Under the pieces are notes generated by a model. It searched no databases. It saw only the letters and a list, made by a program, of their open reading frames with translations, and was not told where the DNA came from. Below, in pieces: positions 7,894 through 18,948 of a stretch of 26,046 nucleotides of DNA. The stretch lies in NCBI GenBank assembly GCA_910585665.1, contig CAJUFI010000041.1, positions 1 to 26,046 of the forward strand, in the 5' to 3' direction. Each line of letters begins with the position of its first letter. Within the stretch, counting starts at the first letter, position 1. The position numbers and the translations under genes were made by a program. This stretch comes from an uncultured Acetatifactor sp. Its GTDB lineage: Bacteria; Bacillota; Clostridia; Lachnospirales; Lachnospiraceae.

Positions 7894-9753
7894 ATGGAGG
7901 AAGCAACACGAAGACAAAGGGCCGGAAACATCCGGGGGAGCATGGGAAAATTGGGGGTTGCCATCATCGCTTTTCTGGGATTTTGCCTGACAGCCGCTTG
8001 TGCGGGGGCAGAGGATATTGTGGATATGGACGAAAACAAGGAGGGAACTATGCTGAATCAGACAAACGACGCGAAGGAACTTGAAGGAATCGATGCTGGT
8101 GCTTCCGGTGGCGAATCGGGGGATTCCGTCCGGAAGGGGCAGCACTGCCTTATCTATCGTCTGCCGGAATCGAAAACTGGCTGGACAAAGGCATGGCAGG
8201 AATCAGAAGTCAATATCATATGTACTTATTCTTCAGAGACAGGGCTGACGGACGGCGCAGTGTCCGTGAAGCTCAATGTTCCGGTGCTGCAGGGCGTGGA
8301 ACGGACAGATTATTACGAGCTTGTAGTGCATGAGGCAGACAATTTCGGCCATTACCAGAGCGGAAGCACTGTGGAGGTCTCCTATACGGACGGCAAGGTC
8401 TGTGCGGACGGAAAGCCCCTGTCCGAGGAGGACGGCTACTACGAAATCCCGCTGCGGGTCTCCTATGACAGTTCCCTGGTAAAGAACGGGACGGATCTGC
8501 AAATCTATGTGAAATCCCATTGCACCGACCCTTCCGGGGCCTATGAGGTGGCATTATGTGACTGGAAGATAAAGGACGGGAATGCGGATACGGCCGCGCT
8601 GTTGGATCTTTCCTCAGAGAATGTCTCACTGGCGGGAAAGATGTACACCTCCGGCGACGAGGTGGCGTACCGGCTGGCAGAGGCCCTGACCGGTTTCCAC
8701 ATCATGAATCCCAAAACGAAGCTGGCAGTAGAGACGGCCTACAGCCTTCAGGTCTATAATCCGGAAAATGCCGCCGTGTCCTATCACAGTTCGGACGAGA
8801 GTGTCGCCGCCGTGGATTCCGAGGGGACGATAACGGCTCTGAAGGCAGGACGAAGCAAGATTACGGCAGTGAAGAATGACACTGGCGAGGAGACAGAGAT
8901 TACAATCGAGGTGGATCGTCCGCAGATCCTCCTGAACAATCCGGAGATTCTGCTGTTGACGGAGAAACAGTATACCTTTACGGCCATCACAGAGTTCGCG
9001 GACAAGACGGCTGCATATAAATGGACCTCAGCGGATGATTCGGTCGCCGCGGTCAGCCCGGAGGGTGTCGCAGAAGCCAAAGCGGCCGGCCAGACGACGA
9101 TTACGGTGGAGGATACGGCAAACGGACTGCAGACCTCTTTCGAAGTGGAGGTATACCAGCCGGAGGATCCGGAGGGAATCCGGCAGTATCTGTCTCTGGC
9201 GAATACGTCTTATGTGACAGTGGATATCGCAAAGCGTTCTTATGATTTGATTTATTCCGTCTATAAGGATGTGTTCGACTATTTTAACGATGGCGAGTAT
9301 GAGCCTGTCACGCTGTATTTTACGGTAAATGATTATTCACCGGCCTATTCCGACAGCCAGGATATCTATCTTGCCTCCTCCTACATGCTGTCAAACCCGA
9401 AAGATGTGGACTGCCTTACCCACGAGCTGATTCACTGCGCCCAGAATTACGGGGATGTGGGGAATGATACCTGGCTGATGGAGGGGCTCACGGATTATGG
9501 GCGCTATCTGTTCGGCCGGCACAATGAAGACTGCGGCTGGAAGCTGCCTTCCTATAATGCCAGCCAAAAATACACGAACAGCTATACGGTGACGGCGGCG
9601 TTTTTGAAATATGTGACGGAACATTATTGCGAGGATCTGCCGCATCTCATCAACGGGATGTTCAAGAAAGGCGGATATGACGCTTCCATCTGGGAGACCA
9701 ACACTGGCTGCACGCTTGACCAGTTATGGAAGGACTATGCGCAAAACAGTTGA
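7894..9753 (+). CDS. Secreted BIG2-domain lipoprotein with a basic-secretory-protein-type metallopeptidase domain
   Basis: A probable cell-surface zinc peptidase of 619 residues; substrate unknown. The N-terminus has a basic stretch, a hydrophobic helix and an L-T-A-A-C lipobox-like sequence with Cys36. Residues about 40-270 are beta-rich and unrecognised. Two BIG2 (Ig-like) repeats follow (about 275-340 and 345-420), each with a DESVAAV or DDSVAAV strand and a G-rich turn. The C-terminal domain carries HELIH (His510, Glu511, His514) and a downstream WLMEG with Glu530, the arrangement of the plant basic-secretory-protein peptidase family. I chose the ATG at 7894 because GAAGGAG ends 6 nt before it; the frame stays open to a TTG at 7870. 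The gene is divergent from an AraC-type regulator. Confidence 0.82.
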   Translation: MEEATRRQRAGNIRGSMGKLGVAIIAFLGFCLTAACAGAEDIVDMDENKEGTMLNQTNDAKELEGIDAGASGGESGDSVRKGQHCLIYRLPESKTGWTKAWQESEVNIICTYSSETGLTDGAVSVKLNVPVLQGVERTDYYELVVHEADNFGHYQSGSTVEVSYTDGKVCADGKPLSEEDGYYEIPLRVSYDSSLVKNGTDLQIYVKSHCTDPSGAYEVALCDWKIKDGNADTAALLDLSSENVSLAGKMYTSGDEVAYRLAEALTGFHIMNPKTKLAVETAYSLQVYNPENAAVSYHSSDESVAAVDSEGTITALKAGRSKITAVKNDTGEETEITIEVDRPQILLNNPEILLLTEKQYTFTAITEFADKTAAYKWTSADDSVAAVSPEGVAEAKAAGQTTITVEDTANGLQTSFEVEVYQPEDPEGIRQYLSLANTSYVTVDIAKRSYDLIYSVYKDVFDYFNDGEYEPVTLYFTVNDYSPAYSDSQDIYLASSYMLSNPKDVDCLTHELIHCAQNYGDVGNDTWLMEGLTDYGRYLFGRHNEDCGWKLPSYNASQKYTNSYTVTAAFLKYVTEHYCEDLPHLINGMFKKGGYDASIWETNTGCTLDQLWKDYAQNS

Positions 9754-9781
9754 TTTAAATGCTGAAAAACGGTCAGAAAAA

Positions 9782-9824
9782 GACTGTCGGGAAATGTATG
9801 CATTCCTTAACTTTCCCGGCAGTC
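9782..9824. terminator. Terminator between the metallopeptidase gene and carB
   Basis: GACTGTCGGGAAA (9782-9794) pairs with TTTCCCGGCAGTC (9812-9824), 13 bp with one G-U pair. Read on the minus strand the stem is followed by TTTTTCTG, a strong terminator for carB. On the plus strand the tail is only CCTTTC, so it may serve both convergent genes unequally. Confidence 0.75.
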
Positions 9825-9924
9825 CCTTTCAGTTCAGCCCTCTGCGCTGACCCATGTCGCTCGATTTCTTTCCTGCGGCTTTCTATCTCTAAGCTCTTCT
9901 GCCCTGAGCCGCTTCGCCCTAAAT

Positions 9925-13149
<3,225 letters not shown>

Positions 13150-13198
13150 ATGGCAACCTCCTGTTTTTTATCCCTGTTCTGTGAAAATTTCTGGAGAC

Positions 13199-13230
13199 AT
13201 TATACCATAGCGCCAGCCATTTGACAAATG
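13199..13230 (-). promoter_or_regulatory. Promoter of carB with a dyad over the -35
   Basis: On the minus strand TTGTCA (13222-13227) and TATAAT (13199-13204) are 17 bp apart, giving a leader of about 45 nt. A perfect inverted repeat CATTTG-A-CAAATG (13218-13230) covers the -35 and is a candidate operator. The leader is too short for a PyrR-type attenuator. Confidence 0.7.
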
Positions 13231-13442
13231 ATAGAAAAGAATATTCCGGACAATCTTCCGGAGATTTGCCCGCTGGACGCATACAGGAGGTCCGTTCATG
13301 AAAGCACAAATCCAATGCCACTGCCCTCACATAGCAAGGAATTGTCTGCCTTTGTTTTTCACACTGCGCTCTACTCTATTATCATATTTGGCACATACGG
13401 TTCTTTTCTACCACCAATATTATCTCACCAAGGATACCAGCA

Positions 13443-13533
13443 TCATCCTATCAGCACGTTCTTCCCCTCAAAAGCAAACCCATAATGCCGAATCCGCTCT
13501 CTGGAAATTCCACGCGCTGTCAATTCCGTATCA
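13443..13533 (-). pseudogene. 3' stub of an AAA-ATPase-like / PD-(D/E)XK gene
   Basis: Read on the minus strand, this encodes about 30 residues including RHYGFAFEGKNVLIG and a TGA stop. It matches the C-terminus of the intact neighbouring gene (RKYGFAFEGKKVLIG). The preceding residues GISRERI correspond to GIPVDKI. Homology stops where the 106-bp palindromic repeat begins, so the rest of this copy was lost at that junction. A plus-strand frame with a fine ribosome site runs across it (from 13298) but is antisense to this stub. Nothing else was recognised at 13231-13442. Confidence 0.75.
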
Positions 13534-13639
13534 TAAGGAAGTGTCTACAAATAACTGCTGCAAGTTTATGGCAATTTTTATTGTATTTCCGGGCTTTTGC
13601 CTGAAGCAATTGCAGCAGTTATTTTCCGACAATTCCTAA
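13534..13639. repeat. 106-bp palindromic repeat, copy 1
   Basis: It begins TAAGGAAGTGTC and ends GACAATTCCTAA, the same length and orientation as copies 2 and 3, with about 92 of 106 positions matching copy 3. The inner stem AAATAACTGCTGCAA pairs perfectly with TTGCAGCAGTTATTT. Compared with the other copies both sides of one base pair have changed (A-T to C-G). It abuts the truncated gene stub at 13443-13533. Confidence 0.9.
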
Positions 13640-13832
13640 ATCTTCCAGCGCATATGTTCTCTCCATCAGAAATCTCCTTTCTTTTTCAGGAAACTTTTAA
13701 AGCTTTTCAATACAGTATTCCCATTCCTCTGTTTTTGTATAGCTTTGTAGCAAAAACCAGCTCCCCGACAGATAAAAGGATATTCTTTGTTCCGATTTAC
13801 ATGCCACACCTACTACTGCAGCCCTCCGTGGC
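13640..13832. other. Spacer with a possible truncated start of a gene (minus strand)
   Basis: On the minus strand AAGGAGA (13673-13679) precedes an ATG at 13666 that opens 15 codons (MERTYALEDLGIVGK) and runs into repeat copy 1, where it stops at 13619. It could be the 5' remnant of a gene cut off by the repeat, or chance. The remaining sequence shows no feature I can name. Confidence 0.3.
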
Positions 13833-15539
13833 TTAGCCAATCAGCACTTTCTTCCCTTCAAAAGCAAAGCCATATTTCCGGATTTTGTCTACCGGAATCC
13901 CTTTCTCTTCCAACACATAGGCGTAACGCTTTTCCTCAATCTGCTTCAAGGCGGCAGCCACAGTGTCCTCCAGGCTGCGCTCCTCCTCCGGGTCATGCAC
14001 CTTGAACTCCATAATAATCGCATCTCTATTGCGATTATTTACGAAAGCATCATCAGCCTTGTTTCTTGGCTCCAGCATGACATCATACCGCCCGAATCCG
14101 CTTTCTCTGTTCGATGTGATGCTGTATCTGTCTGACAGGTCAACCACCAGCCCCAGAACAAAGCCATGGTAGAACCTCTCAGGCTCCGAAGTCTCCGAAG
14201 GCCTGTTTCCCGAGTCAAAGCAGCTAAAAGTAGCAAGGGCTGTCCTGTTCATATAGATGTTCATCGCCTTCTTGTCGCCCAGCAGCAAGGCCTTGACAAA
14301 GGCATTATAGTCAGGGGTGTATTCGGCAAACCACCCGTCAATCATACGTTCGAACATCATCCGCACTTCCCAGTTCGTCAGCCTTAGCTCATAATCCGCT
14401 TTTCCGCGTTCATCATACGCAACATGCTCCACTTTGAGATAGCCGCTGGCCAGCAGCAGGCTCCAGATGGCCTTTATGTTATGGTCAAGCTGATTGAATA
14501 TGATTTGTTCATCGATTGTCGTATGGAAAGATTTTCCCTGCAGCAAATCTTCCATGATGATTTTTAAATCCGGTATGCCCTCTTGAATCAGCTTTCCTAC
14601 CATGCTGTTGGAGCTGGTGTTCGCCCAGTAAGGCTCGAACTGCCGTCTGTCCAGGTAATTGATGATAGACCAGGGATTGTATATGTTCCGTGCACCTCCA
14701 AATGTAAAGCCATCGTACCACGCACGTACTTTTTCTTTTTCTTCCAGCCCAAATTCATCCATGGAGGCAAACACTTCCTCTTCCGTGAAGCCAAAGCAGT
14801 CCCCATATTCCTCCGAGGTCACCGTTACCACCTTTAAGTTGTTCAAATCCGAAAACATAGACTCTCTGCTTACTCTGGTAATCCCTGTCATGATGGCTCG
14901 TTCCATATATGGATTTGTCTTAAAGGTGGCATTGAAAAGGCTTCTGGTAAAGGCGACCATCTCTTTCCAGAATCCGTTCACATAAGCCTCCTGCATGGGT
15001 GTATCATATTCATCTAACAGGATAATCACCTTTTTCCCATAGTAACGGGACAGATAGCGGGACAGCGTCTTCAGTGAGAAAGACGCCGCGCTATCCTCCA
15101 TATCTGCCGATATCTCCCTAAAGTCCCTCTTCTCGCTTTCGCTCAGCAGGCCATCCTCCAGCAGGAAGCTGAATCTGTCATAAAGCGCCTTGATTACACG
15201 GCATATCGCTTTCCTTGCCTGCGCAAAAGATGTCTCCTTGATATCTGCAAAACTCAGCATGAGCACTGGGTATGTCCCCTGCAGCATGCGGTATTTCTCT
15301 TCTTTCCATATGTCGAGCCATTCAAATAAGGCACCTTTATCTGCATGTTCCACAGAGAAGAACTTCTCGACCATGCTCATGGTCAGCGTCTTCCCGAAAC
15401 GCCTGGGACGGGTAATCAATGTCACGCTGTCCCCCCTTTCCCACCATTCCTTTATGAAGCATGATTTGTCGATGTAAAAATAGTTTTCCCTTCTGATTGT
15501 CTCAAAATCCTGACATCCGATGCTCACTGTCCTTGGCAT
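13833..15539 (-). CDS. AAA-ATPase-like protein with C-terminal PD-(D/E)XK nuclease domain
   Basis: An intact member (568 residues) of the family that joins an AAA-ATPase-like domain to a DUF1703-type PD-(D/E)XK domain. These genes multiply in gut Firmicutes and Bacteroidetes and their role is unknown. Visible motifs are a P-loop variant TRPRRFGKT (43-51), the Walker B strand VIILLDEYD with Asp176/Glu177, and the sensor stretch TGITRVSRESMFS. Near the C-terminus are the nuclease residues Asp486 (GRYDVML), Glu511 and Lys513 (MEFKV) and a Gln in the following helix. I chose the ATG at 15539 because GGGGAG precedes it; the frame is open to 15638. Two decayed relatives flank it. Confidence 0.88.
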   Translation of the reverse strand: MPRTVSIGCQDFETIRRENYFYIDKSCFIKEWWERGDSVTLITRPRRFGKTLTMSMVEKFFSVEHADKGALFEWLDIWKEEKYRMLQGTYPVLMLSFADIKETSFAQARKAICRVIKALYDRFSFLLEDGLLSESEKRDFREISADMEDSAASFSLKTLSRYLSRYYGKKVIILLDEYDTPMQEAYVNGFWKEMVAFTRSLFNATFKTNPYMERAIMTGITRVSRESMFSDLNNLKVVTVTSEEYGDCFGFTEEEVFASMDEFGLEEKEKVRAWYDGFTFGGARNIYNPWSIINYLDRRQFEPYWANTSSNSMVGKLIQEGIPDLKIIMEDLLQGKSFHTTIDEQIIFNQLDHNIKAIWSLLLASGYLKVEHVAYDERGKADYELRLTNWEVRMMFERMIDGWFAEYTPDYNAFVKALLLGDKKAMNIYMNRTALATFSCFDSGNRPSETSEPERFYHGFVLGLVVDLSDRYSITSNRESGFGRYDVMLEPRNKADDAFVNNRNRDAIIMEFKVHDPEEERSLEDTVAAALKQIEEKRYAYVLEEKGIPVDKIRKYGFAFEGKKVLIG

Positions 15540-15596
15540 GTCTGCTCCCCTTTCTGGATATTCCCTGCCTTTCCTGCAATCAATCCGTCTGCTCTT

Positions 15597-15625
15597 AGTA
15601 TAGCTGATTGCGGTTGGCATTACAA
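15597..15625 (-). promoter_or_regulatory. Promoter of the intact AAA-ATPase-like gene
   Basis: On the minus strand TTGTAA (15620-15625) and TATACT (15597-15602) are 17 bp apart. The same arrangement and most of the surrounding 55 bp recur upstream of the broken copy at 16569-16597, so the promoter was duplicated with the gene. Confidence 0.6.
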
Positions 15626-15646
15626 TGACAATCGCCATTCCTATAC

Positions 15647-15685
15647 AAAATCACCCATCTTATAATCATTAAAATGAGTGATTTT
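15647..15685. terminator. Possible terminator hairpin between the two related genes
   Basis: AAAATCACCCAT (15647-15658) pairs with ATGAGTGATTTT (15674-15685), 11 of 12 positions, with a 15-nt loop. On the minus strand it is followed by GTATAGG, a weak tail. It lies between the broken copy and the promoter of the intact gene. Confidence 0.35.
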
Positions 15686-15847
15686 TGCTTCCATATTTCG
15701 CATACCGAACATCATGGTACAACGAGAACACAAACTCCTGCTTCCGAAAGCAGCAACCGAAATCCAATATAATGCAGATAGATAAGTTCAGGATAGACAA
15801 TCTCTTGCCCTACAGGACCTCCGAACAATTGAATTCCCGTAGGATAT

Positions 15848-16520
15848 TTACACAGTCCGTTTATCAAGCTCTTTCAGATATCTCTGTGCCTTCTCCAGAG
15901 AAATGTCCAGCTTCCTCTGGAGCCTCCCCAGAATATCATCATCGGACAGGCCAAACTCATGGCCTGTCTCAATAATCTCTTCTGCCCTGCCTTCTATCCT
16001 AAATATGATGACTCTTTTCCCGTAATAATCCGCAAGGAATTCCGATAAGGCTTTCAAGGAATAAGAGGCTACAGAATCGCCCATTGTAGGGGATATTTTA
16101 TGGAAAATATCCGGAAGCTTTTTCTGCTTCGGTTCCTTTCTCTGCAAGGCTGAATATCTGTCATATGCACTTTTGATGATGCGGCAGATTTTCTCCCTTG
16201 CACTTCCAAAGGATGTTTCCTTCACATCCGCAAAGCTTAAGAAGATTACCGGATAGCTGCCCTGGAGGCTGTGGTACTTCTCTTCTTTCCATATGTCGAG
16301 TCCTTCAAATAAGGCACCTTTATCTGCATGTTCCACAGAAAAAATGCTCCAGCATGCTCATGGCCAGTGTCTTGCCGAAGCGCCTGGGGCGGGTAATCAA
16401 GGTTACATCGTCCTGGTTTTCCCACCATTCCCTGATGAACGCAGTCTTATCCACATAAAAGCAGTTGTTTCGGATGATTTTGCCAAAATCTTGTATTCCT
16501 ATCCCTACTGTTCTTGCCAT
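15848..16520 (-). pseudogene. Frameshifted, internally deleted AAA-ATPase-like gene
   Basis: The start MARTVGIGIQDF (ATG at 16520, AGAGGTG upstream) matches the start of the intact neighbour, MPRTVSIGCQDF, and keeps the P-loop variant TRPRRFGKT. After MSMLEHFF the frame breaks in a run of Ts near 16337-16346 (equivalent to +1 or -2). It resumes as VEHADKGALFEGLDIWKEE in the other frame. Just after YYGKRVIIF, where the family has the Walker B Asp-Glu, it switches to a charged tail (RIEGRAEEIIETGHEFGLS, then LEKAQRYLKEL). That tail looks like the end of Rpn/PD-(D/E)XK transposase-type proteins. The ATPase sensor part and the nuclease domain are gone. Its promoter is intact. Confidence 0.85.
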
Positions 16521-16568
16521 TTGACACCTCTCTGCTTTTGAACCGAATATATCAATCCATCTGTTTCC

Positions 16569-16597
16569 AGTATAGCTGATTGCGGTTGACATTACAA
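16569..16597 (-). promoter_or_regulatory. Duplicated promoter of the broken AAA-ATPase-like gene
   Basis: On the minus strand TTGTAA (16592-16597) and TATACT (16569-16574) are 17 bp apart, the same arrangement as the promoter of the intact copy. The remaining upstream sequence to 16733 holds nothing I recognise. Confidence 0.5.
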
Positions 16598-16733
16598 TAA
16601 CAATCAGCATTCCGATATAAAAATCACTCATTTCATGGCTGATAAAACGACTGTCTTGTCCTTGTCCACCCCAGACCCGTATAGAATCAGATAGGGGCGC
16701 CTTTAAAATATTATGCCGTCTGACCTCATTTTC

Positions 16734-16781
16734 ACACCCCAATCAACGCGTCAAACGTCCCCACCACATTCAGCCGCCCGT
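16734..16781. repeat. 48-bp direct repeat, left copy (3' end of the S8 peptidase gene)
   Basis: Matches 19032-19079 at 47 of 48 positions, same orientation. On the minus strand it encodes the last residues of the S8 peptidase (GRLNVVGTFDALIGV) followed by a TGA stop; the single difference is a synonymous Asn codon. Similarity ends abruptly on both sides. Together the two copies bracket the ATPase/TOPRIM module. Confidence 0.9.
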
Positions 16782-16825
16782 CCATAACCGGGGTACAATT
16801 CAGCCTTTCAAAATAAACTTCCCCG

Positions 16826-16933
16826 GTGCAAGCACTCAAACACCACAGGGGTGTTTGCCTCCTGCTTCGCAGGAGCGGGGTATTCGCCCCAACCTCGCTA
16901 CGCTCGGTGCTAGTTTGCGCGATGCAAGCATCG
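16826..16933. repeat. Cluster of short inverted repeats downstream of the TOPRIM-like gene
   Basis: Successive inverted repeats lie within about 110 bp. CAAACACC/GGTGTTTG is at 16837-16857, CTCCTGC-TTC-GCAGGAG at 16859-16875 and GGGG/CCCC at 16877-16890. An imperfect ACC..GC-tac-GC..GGT follows, then CGATGC-AA-GCATCG at 16920-16933. The array ends 12 bp from the TOPRIM-like gene's stop and begins 45 bp from the 48-bp repeat. It may be a structured 3' end or a recombination element; no known RNA family was recognised. Confidence 0.65.
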
Positions 16934-16945
16934 GGGAATGTACCC

Positions 16946-17701
16946 TCAATGATTCAAATCTGCCGCCCCCAACATACGCTTTACTTTATCATCAAAACTC
17001 CTCGCGCTATAGCACTGTTCCACCACACTTTCCCACTGCCCGCAAAGCCTGGGCAGCAACTGGCTGTATATTGAAGCCCTTTTCTTTTTTCCAGGAATCC
17101 TGATGCCATGGTAATCTTTCTTCCTGGCAATGACACTCTCCCATGGATTTTCGATTTTCTCTACATCATCATAGTCCTGGTAGGCCGCCACTATCCATGC
17201 ATCCGTGCTGTCACAGGGAACCGTAATCAGGATATCTTCCTTATCTGCATGTTCTCCCAGCCACTTCCTTATCAGCTTCTCCAGATGCTCTTCATATCCT
17301 CTGGAATTTTGTACATGCTTTCCACAAGGCAGCATGACCGGACAGCGCCCATCTATTGCTTTTACGCATTTTAGCGGGTGATTCTTTGGCCTGTCCCCGC
17401 ACTCCGCCAATCCGCAGAGACAGTGAACCTCCCTTTCTTTTCTGGATACATCTGCATCCATTTGGACGACAAGCAAATCCAGCTGCGGTGTGACCTCATG
17501 AAAGACTTTATCCAATATATCGGAATTCGTCTCGCACCATCTCCACACCCCTTTCCATCCATTTCCGAACCGTCCCGCCATATCAGGCTCCGGCTGCAGC
17601 CTTCTGTATTCGTTGACCTCCCCGGTTATATGATCGATGACTTCTTTTATGACCATGTAATCAGTAGGCCCTTCCCCTACGATACCGATTACTTTTCTCA
17701 T
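16946..17701 (-). CDS. TOPRIM-like putative nuclease paired with an ATPase
   Basis: A 251-residue protein, unassigned to a named family. The N-terminus reads IGIVGEGPTDYMVIKEVI with Glu10. A strand LLVVQMDADVS follows with Asp82 and Asp84. This Glu plus Asp-x-Asp order is the metal-binding pattern of OLD-type TOPRIM nucleases and RloB-like proteins. Between residues 94 and 126 there are six cysteines (94, 96, 101, 112, 120, 126), a possible zinc-binding insert. DSTDAWIVAAY (164-174) is a further conserved-looking motif. The ATG at 17701 overlaps the ATPase stop as ATGA, so the two are translationally coupled. The frame is open to an ATG at 17740. By analogy with AbiL, RloA/RloB and PARIS pairs it may be the effector of a phage-defence module; that is inference. 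Confidence 0.65.
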   Translation of the reverse strand: MRKVIGIVGEGPTDYMVIKEVIDHITGEVNEYRRLQPEPDMAGRFGNGWKGVWRWCETNSDILDKVFHEVTPQLDLLVVQMDADVSRKEREVHCLCGLAECGDRPKNHPLKCVKAIDGRCPVMLPCGKHVQNSRGYEEHLEKLIRKWLGEHADKEDILITVPCDSTDAWIVAAYQDYDDVEKIENPWESVIARKKDYHGIRIPGKKKRASIYSQLLPRLCGQWESVVEQCYSARSFDDKVKRMLGAADLNH

Positions 17702-18873
17702 ATCAATTCCGGAACACCCCCTAATCTCCCATTGATCCACAACCTGGACAAGGGCTGCCCCGATTCCAGGAGTTCCTGCGAGACCTGTATCCGGTCAATC
17801 ACCGCATGCCCATCCCTGTTCCTACTGACAGCAAAAAGACGGATGTCATCATTGCATAAATCCAGGCCGTCCAGTACCAGTGGATTATGCGTCGTCATGA
17901 ACACAGTTCTCTGTGATTCCAATATCAGCTGTGAAAAAATCTCCGTCAGCCTTTTAGCCAGCCTGGGGTTCAGGGCATGGTCAAAGCTGTCGATGGCAAA
18001 CATGGACGGCGAATCGGGATGCATGGCCATGCACAGCATGAACAGTACATATAAAGCTCCCTCGCTGGCATCGTAACCCGTAAATGCGGCATTCGCCTTC
18101 AGGAACCTATCCTTGAATTCAATCACTTGCCGGGTAGACGGAACTCCCGGATTTAAGTTCGCCCTTTTAGGAACCGCTATATCGAAGCCAGACGCCCAAT
18201 CAATCAAATCAAGTACATCTTCTATATAAAGCGCGCCAAGCCGCATGTCCCCATCTACGCTTTTCAGGATGTCCTGAAGCGCATCCGCCATCCGCCCGCC
18301 GTTCAATCCGATAGGCGCAATCTGGGTGTTGTCCGTGACTGTCCCTCTGAGGGTAGGCGTATCCGGCTGGTAGATTCCATATTTTTCGATATACTTCCCC
18401 ATTCTCCTGCATCCGTGCCCATTCAGCGTCTCCGTGACCATAAAATAGCCGATGCCGTTATTCAGCTGGATGGCAGACCGATTGCTCCTCCCCCACAATA
18501 GGTTCCCATCCTGGTTAACGCTTTCAGAATGGTACTTCCATGTATCGTCATCTGTAGGTGTCGTCATATGGACAGAGTAGTCATATTCAGCGCCGTCTTC
18601 CCATTGGATGCCCAAATCTACTGTTAGCCCCTCCCTTTTCATTGTCTTGAATTTTGACTTATATAAAGCCGAGGCGCTCAGGCGTATCCCTTTTCTCTGC
18701 AGGACGCTGTTATTTACCCTGTCCGTCATGGCACCGCTCAGTATCCCGATTGCTTCCAATATCGTAGATTTACCGGATCCGTTGGCTCCGATAAATACAT
18801 TCACTTTTCCCGGCTGGAAGCTTACATCGTACAAGGACTTGAAGTTTTTCACATTGATTTCCCTGATTGTCAT
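17698..18873 (-). CDS. AAA/ABC-type ATPase (RecF/SMC-like, AAA_15/21 class)
   Basis: A 391-residue ATPase of the class that partners nucleases in anti-phage systems. It begins IREINVKNFKSL, typical of RecF-like proteins, then Walker A GANGSGKST (29-37). The signature-like motif YDASEG lies near 267-272. The Walker B strand MFAIDSFDHALNP (about 291-303) lacks the usual Asp-Glu pair, as some AAA_15/21 members do. The H-loop TTHNP is near 327-331. The region between carries no recognisable coiled coil. I chose the ATG at 18873 because AAAGGAG lies 6 nt before it; the frame reaches a TTG at 18915. It is the first gene of a two-gene operon with the TOPRIM-like gene (ATGA overlap). Confidence 0.85.
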   Translation of the reverse strand: MTIREINVKNFKSLYDVSFQPGKVNVFIGANGSGKSTILEAIGILSGAMTDRVNNSVLQRKGIRLSASALYKSKFKTMKREGLTVDLGIQWEDGAEYDYSVHMTTPTDDDTWKYHSESVNQDGNLLWGRSNRSAIQLNNGIGYFMVTETLNGHGCRRMGKYIEKYGIYQPDTPTLRGTVTDNTQIAPIGLNGGRMADALQDILKSVDGDMRLGALYIEDVLDLIDWASGFDIAVPKRANLNPGVPSTRQVIEFKDRFLKANAAFTGYDASEGALYVLFMLCMAMHPDSPSMFAIDSFDHALNPRLAKRLTEIFSQLILESQRTVFMTTHNPLVLDGLDLCNDDIRLFAVSRNRDGHAVIDRIQVSQELLESGQPLSRLWINGRLGGVPELI

Positions 18874-18920
18874 GCCGTCTCCTTTATGAGTAGATTGGAT
18901 ATTTTTATTTGACAATACAA

Positions 18921-18948
18921 ATTATAGCATAACATCAAAAAAAGTCCA
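18921..18948 (-). promoter_or_regulatory. Extended -10 promoter of the ATPase/TOPRIM operon
   Basis: On the minus strand TATAAT (18921-18926) is preceded by TGC, an extended -10. TGGACT (18943-18948) lies 16 bp upstream as a weak -35. The leader is about 40 nt. Confidence 0.6.

Noticed and set aside
13150..13200. PyrR-type attenuator before carB
   Set aside because: Only about 45 nt lie between the predicted start point and the ATG, with no terminator/antiterminator pair.
13298..13639. Plus-strand 113-codon frame with a perfect AGGAGGT site upstream of its ATG
   Set aside because: It is antisense to the AAA-ATPase-like 3' stub and ends inside the palindromic repeat. The composition is unlike a protein and no motif is visible. 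The ribosome-like site is judged fortuitous.
16826..16933. CRISPR-like array
   Set aside because: The inverted repeats differ from each other in sequence, with no repeated unit or spacers and no cas genes nearby.
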